This document shows, piece by piece, positions 59,983 to 64,000 of a DNA stretch of 64,000 nucleotides (positions are counted from its first letter, which is position 1; every line of letters starts with the position of its first letter). The stretch is taken from contig NZ_AP031498.1 of assembly GCF_042854845.1 (NCBI RefSeq), forward strand, positions 1,860,001-1,924,000, written 5' to 3'. This stretch comes from Maricurvus nonylphenolicus (GTDB taxonomy: Bacteria > Pseudomonadota > Gammaproteobacteria > Pseudomonadales > Cellvibrionaceae). Both the position numbers and the translations under genes were made by a program. Under the pieces are notes generated by a model, which worked only from the letters and a program-made list of their open reading frames with translations, was not told where the DNA came from and ran no database searches.

Positions 59983-60435
59983 TTATTGCTGAGAGTACAA
60001 CTGACGGAAGGCCTCATAACGCTTGCGGTTAACCCCCATATCCGAATACCCCGCACGGGACTGGGAGCGGAAGTGCACCAGCTTGGCCTCGGTATCCAGG
60101 TAAACCTCCACATCATCGCGATACCGCATCGTCGGGCTGGTAAATACGCTGTAGGTATACCCATTTTCCTGTACCTGAATCTCGTTATTGCCCAGCTCGG
60201 CCAGCGCGTTATTCACCGCCTGCTGGGTAGCTTCCACCGTGGCTTTAAAGGGCAGGGCCTCAACTTTTTTGTCGGCCTGCTCGGTTTGGCTGGATACCGC
60301 ATTGGGTTTGTCTGGCATAGGCGCCAGTTGGCCTTCAGTCAGCCCCAGATGGGTGGGGGGGTTCAGGTTTTGGAAGGTCAGCAGGGCGGCGAAGGCGATG
60401 CTTAGGGTGAGTAGGGTTAGGGAAGTCATCTTCAT
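59983..60435 (-). CDS. DUF1499 protein
   Basis: 150 residues. An N-terminal membrane anchor or signal (LTLLTLSIAFAALLTFQ) precedes the DUF1499 pattern: DKPNAVSSQ, RDDVEVYLDTEAKLVHFRSQSR and GYSDMGVNRKRYEAFRQLY. Function unknown; often a lipoprotein or small periplasmic protein. It lies 32 bases upstream of the DedA-reductase gene on the same strand, so probably co-transcribed. Confidence 0.8.
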   Translation of the reverse strand: MKMTSLTLLTLSIAFAALLTFQNLNPPTHLGLTEGQLAPMPDKPNAVSSQTEQADKKVEALPFKATVEATQQAVNNALAELGNNEIQVQENGYTYSVFTSPTMRYRDDVEVYLDTEAKLVHFRSQSRAGYSDMGVNRKRYEAFRQLYSQQ

Positions 60436-60740
60436 TGGGGGTCCTATACAGCGTGGATATTGTAATTGTGCAAAATAATGTTGTGTACAATTTAATGGTT
60501 ATGAAAGAGGCTGTCAACTTTAGGAGTCCTGCGTTTTGCCCCCCATTTTTGGACTCACCTCCAAAAATGCCTGATTTACGTCAATACCCTCGAAAACCAA
60601 CTATGAACACCCAGTCATCGACAGGTTTTCGCTATTGAAAGTTGGTACCTTGGTAGTTAAAGTTAATCCTTTAGTGTGAGCTCTATCACAAGAAGTGATG
60701 AGTAACCGGATAGCAACACTCGCCAAGGATAAAGGATGTA
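60436..60740. other. Intergenic region before the HIT gene
   Basis: 305 bases. It holds a weak dyad (ATTGTGCA 60465-60472 and TGTACAAT 60484-60491) in front of the DUF1499 gene. The remainder shows no gene or clear element; I found no promoter for the HIT gene at standard spacing. Confidence 0.4.
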
Positions 60741-61031
60741 ATGGCCGAGCAACCCTGCCCATTTTGCGATATCAGTCGGGACCCCTGCAATCCCAGGCTT
60801 CTAGCGGCAAACGACTACGCATTTGTCATTGCCGATGGCTTCCCCGTCACTGACGGCCATACCCTAATTATCTCAAAGCGCCATGTAGGCTTATTGAATT
60901 CTTATCAGTATTGGAAAGAGCGTAATGAAGATACAGCTGCTCTAGACTCGATTCAGGATATAGCAGCCCAGTCACTGAGTGACCAGTCCGATAGTTTTAA
61001 GGTTCTTGGTGAGTTTGTGGCGGTTATATAG
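60741..61031 (+). CDS. Truncated HIT-domain protein
   Basis: 96 residues from ATG 60741 (AAAGGA upstream). The first 60 residues are a good HIT start: CPFCDISRDP and the segment DGFPVTDGHTLIISKRHVG. The rest departs from the family, and the catalytic histidine triad near the C-terminus (HxHxHxx) is missing, so nucleotide hydrolase activity is unlikely. It is 11 bases before the HNH gene. Either a degraded gene with a fused tail or a trimmed adaptor. Confidence 0.65.
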   Translation: MAEQPCPFCDISRDPCNPRLLAANDYAFVIADGFPVTDGHTLIISKRHVGLLNSYQYWKERNEDTAALDSIQDIAAQSLSDQSDSFKVLGEFVAVI

Positions 61032-61042
61032 GTGGTCAATTA

Positions 61043-61960
61043 ATGTCTTCTGAGTTGGTGGTTGTCAGTGCTGCGTTTGAGCATGTTAAGCAACTTGATG
61101 AGCTTTATGGTGATGCTATTCCGTCTGCAGTTATTGAGCAGGGTTTTAATTTAAATGGTGAAACCGTTCTATTGATGAATCGTGCTGCAGGGATATTTAA
61201 ACCGCGGCAAATGAGTAGTGGCGTGTTGAGTATTAAAACTACGATTCCTCGGAAAGGGGCTGGTATTAATATCTATAATGATCAGCTGACAGATGATGGT
61301 TACTATCAATACTCATTACAGAAGGGAGACCCTCGCGGAGGCCGAAATAAGTGTTTGTGGCAAGCTTATGAAAGTAAGCAGCCTTTTGTTTATTTTCATG
61401 CTATTGCCCCGGCTGTTTATAAGGCTCTATGGCCTTGTTTTATTGAGGATATCCACCCGGATGGGGGGTATGCAAAAATTCTAGTTGGTATTGCCCAACA
61501 AAATGACAAGAACTCTATAGTTGAATACAAACTGCCAGATGCTATCGAGAGTCGTTATATGGTGCGAGAGACAAAGGTTCGCTTGCATCAGTCGTCATTT
61601 CGGGCGGCTGTTTTAGACGTGTATAAGAATCGTTGTGCTGTTACCGGTATGGCACAGCCTCGACTTATTGATGCTGCTCATATCGTTCCGGATTCTCAGG
61701 TGTACGGAAAGCAGCTTGTGAATAACGGGATTGCTTTAAGTAATCTTCATCACCGTGCATTTGATCGTAACCTTCTCGGCATTGATGGGGATTATCGTAT
61801 TCATATTTCTAGTGAAATAAAAGAGCATCTGCCTAATGGATTTGTTGATAAGGCGTTTTTAGCTTGCGATAAGCAGATTTTAAACTTGCCTTCATGTAAA
61901 GATTATTATCCGAATAGGGAATCCTTAGCTGAGAAGTTTGAAAGGTTTCGTCGAAAGTGA
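61043..61960 (+). CDS. HNH endonuclease (HNH_2 type), restriction-like
   Basis: 305 residues. The C-terminal HNH nuclease (about 190-250) reads NRCAVTGMAQPRLIDAAHIVPDS, then GIALSNLHHRAFDRNLLGID, with His-Asn-His residues visible. The N-terminal 180 residues are a separate domain (QGFNLNGETVLLMNRAAGIF; GDPRGGRNKCLWQAYESKQP), possibly DNA or modified-base recognition. Codons are visibly T- and A-rich compared with the neighbours at 47-60 kb, a sign of transfer. Fits a McrA-like defence nuclease. Confidence 0.8.
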   Translation: MSSELVVVSAAFEHVKQLDELYGDAIPSAVIEQGFNLNGETVLLMNRAAGIFKPRQMSSGVLSIKTTIPRKGAGINIYNDQLTDDGYYQYSLQKGDPRGGRNKCLWQAYESKQPFVYFHAIAPAVYKALWPCFIEDIHPDGGYAKILVGIAQQNDKNSIVEYKLPDAIESRYMVRETKVRLHQSSFRAAVLDVYKNRCAVTGMAQPRLIDAAHIVPDSQVYGKQLVNNGIALSNLHHRAFDRNLLGIDGDYRIHISSEIKEHLPNGFVDKAFLACDKQILNLPSCKDYYPNRESLAEKFERFRRK

Positions 61961-62278
61961 TTTGGGGCATTTTAAAGTTAAGGGCATGCATCAGTGTAAT
62001 CGAAAGCTAATGGGTGAAGATGAGCTAAATTATTTAGAGATTTAGTTGTATTGGCTCATGCTTGATTCGATATTAAAGCGCGTGAGAATACTATGTAATC
62101 TGGCGGTAAATAACCCTAAGCGGTCATTCAGGTTATGAGGAGCTTGATGCCAGAATGCTCATCTGCCCCCACTAATTAAGTTGTTTTGCATGTGGTGACT
62201 GTATTTGGCACCTAGTAGCCCATTTATCGCCTTTTTTTGTTTAAAACAAGTAATCCCTTGACCGGAATACCTTGGTTA
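61961..62278. other. AT-rich intergenic region before the HTH/hsdR unit
   Basis: 318 bases, AT-rich with no long frame. It ends in the promoter and palindrome listed separately. No tRNA or repeat seen. Confidence 0.4.
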
Positions 62279-62298
62279 GCTAATTTAGCTAAATTAGC
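62258..62298 (+). promoter_or_regulatory. Promoter with palindromic operator over -10, upstream of HTH-hsdR unit
   Basis: TTGACC (62258-62263), a 17-base spacer and TAATTT (62281-62286). The -10 lies inside a perfect 20-base palindrome GCTAATTTAGCTAAATTAGC (62279-62298). A protein bound there would block transcription. It lies 28 bases before the small HTH-like gene. Confidence 0.6.
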
Positions 62299-62326
62299 AA
62301 AGAGCCACATCATTAATGGTTAATAA

Positions 62327-62566
62327 ATGACACATTTAGCTATTTTCGAGTCGATTCGCGAGGCGTTAGATAACGCACAGCGTAATCAATACACCACCGA
62401 ACTACACCTGCAGATGATCAAGCATGCAGACTCCTTAAAAGACATTACGGCCAAGGAGTTCTGCGAGGGGGTTGGCTTAAAGCCAAGTTTTGGTACTGAA
62501 TTTAGTAAGATGCGAAATCTGACTCAGCGGCTGAAGGCGGCTGGATTGAATGTGAGCGAAATCTGA
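62327..62566 (+). CDS. Small HTH-like protein, possible controller of the type I R-M unit
   Basis: 79 residues. The chain is helical and charged (FESIREALDNAQRNQYTTEL; MIKHADSLKDITAKEFCEGV; GTEFSKMRNLTQRLKAAG), matching small HTH-like-domain proteins that precede hsdR genes in many proteobacteria. No strong ribosome site is upstream. It is 93 bases before hsdR on the same strand and just after the palindromic promoter, so an autoregulator of restriction is a reasonable guess. Confidence 0.6.
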   Translation: MTHLAIFESIREALDNAQRNQYTTELHLQMIKHADSLKDITAKEFCEGVGLKPSFGTEFSKMRNLTQRLKAAGLNVSEI

Positions 62567-62659
62567 ATAAAAAGAAGAATGTTAGTATTGGCCAACATGG
62601 CTTTCAGTGAGTATAGCTTGCCGGTGTAAACAGGGATATTGGGGGCAGTAGCGAATAAC

Positions 62660-64000
62660 ATGAAGTCTAATTTTGAATTTCTAAAACATCACGACGAATT
62701 ACTCGTTCGCCTCGCGCAAACCGCTGAGGCCTGCTTTGTACCCGACCCAAATACCACCTTGATGAAAATGCGTCAGCTCGGTGAAGAGCTGGCAAAAACC
62801 ATCGCTTCGCGTGTGGGGGTTGATAGTGGGCGAGAAATTAAACAAATCGACTTGCTGCGTGATTTAGACTATCAACTCAGGCTAGACGCTCAAATTAAAG
62901 ACGCTTTTCACACGCTTAGAAAACTCGGCAACCCCGCAACTCACGACATCACCTCTGCCAGCCACCGCGACGCGCTTAAATCACTGCAGGTGGGGCACGC
63001 CCTAAGCGCGTGGTTTCATAGTAACTTTGGTGGCGATAAAGCCAAAGGCTTTAAAATCAGTGCGTTTATCAAGCCCCAAGACCCTTCCGAAAAAGTACGC
63101 CTGCTTGAAGAGGCACTACTGGAGCAGCAAAAGAAAATAAAAACCACCGAAGACCGCATCGCGCAAACTGAGCAGCTAAAAGACATCGAAGCACAAAAGG
63201 CAGAGGCCGAACGTAAGCGGGCTGAAGAAATGGCCTCAGAAAGCAAAGTGTGGGAGGAACTAGCCACTGAAAATGAAAGCAAGCTAGACGAATACCGTGC
63301 AAAAATGGACGCGGCCAATGTCGTGTATAAAATGGCCTTCCAGCAGCAGACGCCAACCGAGCAGGCAACAACCATTCAACGGGTAGAAAAATCAACCCTA
63401 CTGCTAAGCGAAGCCGAAACACGCGTATTAATTGATGAACAGCTGATCGAAGCAGGCTGGCAAGCCGATACCGAAAACCTAAGGTTCAGTAAAGGCGCCA
63501 GTCCAATAGCAAACGAGAACCGCGCAATCGCAGAATGGCCCACCGATTCTGGTCCTGCCGACTATGTATTGTTTATGGGCCTAACTCCCGTAGCAGTGAT
63601 AGAAGCCAAAAAGAGTGCGAAGAATGTCTATAGCGCTATCGATCAAGCCAAGCGTTACGCCAAAGGCCTGCAAGAGAAAAACGCCTTTACCATAGAAGCT
63701 TCCTACGGCGAATTTAAAGTGCCGCTGGTATTTGCCACCAATGGCCGCCCTTATTTAAAGCAACTAGAGCAAGAGAGCGGTACCTGGTTTTTAGATGTGC
63801 GCGATAATACCAATCGCCGTCGTGCTTTAAAAGGTTGGTACACCCCGGCAGAGATCAAAACCTACTTGCGCCAAACACCCCAGAAAGCCGAAGCCGAGCT
63901 GGACGACATGGGCTTTGATTACAACCTAAGCTTGCGTGATTACCAAAAAGACGCGATTAGAAGTATCGAAACCGCAATTAAATCAGGCAATACCAGCGCC
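62660..64000 (+). CDS. hsdR: Type I restriction endonuclease R subunit, N-terminal part (runs off window)
   Basis: 447 codons open to the last base, starting ATG 62660. The N-terminal DUF4145-like segment (LLVRLAQTAEACFVPDPNTT; DAFHTLRKLGNPATHDIT) leads to a coiled coil (about 140-220). The HsdR nuclease core follows with PADYVLFMGLTPVAVIEAKKS (D...ExK) and Motif-Q/DEAD start NLSLRDYQKDAIRSIETAI. HsdR translocates DNA with ATP and cuts it when the S/M subunits find unmodified sites. hsdM and hsdS should lie to the right. Confidence 0.92.
   Translation, partial: MKSNFEFLKHHDELLVRLAQTAEACFVPDPNTTLMKMRQLGEELAKTIASRVGVDSGREIKQIDLLRDLDYQLRLDAQIKDAFHTLRKLGNPATHDITSASHRDALKSLQVGHALSAWFHSNFGGDKAKGFKISAFIKPQDPSEKVRLLEEALLEQQKKIKTTEDRIAQTEQLKDIEAQKAEAERKRAEEMASESKVWEELATENESKLDEYRAKMDAANVVYKMAFQQQTPTEQATTIQRVEKSTLLLSEAETRVLIDEQLIEAGWQADTENLRFSKGASPIANENRAIAEWPTDSGPADYVLFMGLTPVAVIEAKKSAKNVYSAIDQAKRYAKGLQEKNAFTIEASYGEFKVPLVFATNGRPYLKQLEQESGTWFLDVRDNTNRRRALKGWYTPAEIKTYLRQTPQKAEAELDDMGFDYNLSLRDYQKDAIRSIETAIKSGNTSA

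Noticed and set aside
1..64000. CRISPR array or prophage
   Set aside because: No regularly spaced direct repeats and no integrase, terminase or structural phage genes were seen.

Overview
The window looks like a chromosome segment of a marine gammaproteobacterium. Gene content (Pseudomonas-type alginate genes, large TonB-dependent receptor, crotonase and glutathione S-transferase genes, gltX, birA, FimV-like protein) suggests a Cellvibrionales-like lineage; the order is an inference from content and the genus cannot be told.

Region 1 (1-18260) is an acetylated-alginate-type exopolysaccharide locus. A sigma-54 activator ends at 444. A leftward run holds alg44, alg8, an RTX/DUF4114 protein, a type I secretion ABC protein, an HlyD adaptor and a SLOG-fold protein. 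A rightward run holds algI, algJ, algF, a short algX-like gene and an outer-membrane beta-barrel. A third unit is algD-algA. No algK, algE, algG or algL is present. The 376-base divergent region carries two back-to-back sigma-54 -24/-12 promoters that flank palindromes of the type TGCAATTTGCA. The same palindrome lies upstream of algD next to a weaker sigma-54-like site. My main proposal is a sigma-54 alginate regulon driven by the activator at the left edge.

Region 2 (18385-31941) is mostly core: gltX, a giant hybrid histidine kinase with six tandem CHASE3-type units whose frame breaks at a run of ten C, a TetR regulator with tandem operators in front of a crotonase gene, prpE, a stand-alone FimV N-terminal domain, tRNA-Ala(GGC) with clear promoter and terminator, birA and a thioesterase.

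Region 3 (32014-46829) is accessory metabolism and sensing: AraC regulator, TonB-dependent receptor, three consecutive long GST-like proteins with a shared C-terminal extension, a PaaG-like crotonase, then a cluster of solute-binding-like periplasmic proteins without any permease, around a PAS-GGDEF diguanylate cyclase.

Region 4 (46906-60435) holds an SDR, a LysR-controlled electrophile/redox cluster (glutaredoxin, GST, MAPEG, PPOX-FNR-ferredoxin fusion), a YafN/YafO toxin-antitoxin pair with a 36-base inverted repeat, and a Zur-box-associated zinc locus (ABC transporter, DUF3299, His-rich DUF2796/ZrgA-like, DUF1826). A DedA-disulfide reductase fusion and a DUF1499 protein follow.

Region 5 (60741-64000) is the edge of a defence island: truncated HIT protein, HNH endonuclease, small HTH-like protein with a palindrome over its -10 box, and the start of a type I restriction hsdR that runs off the window.
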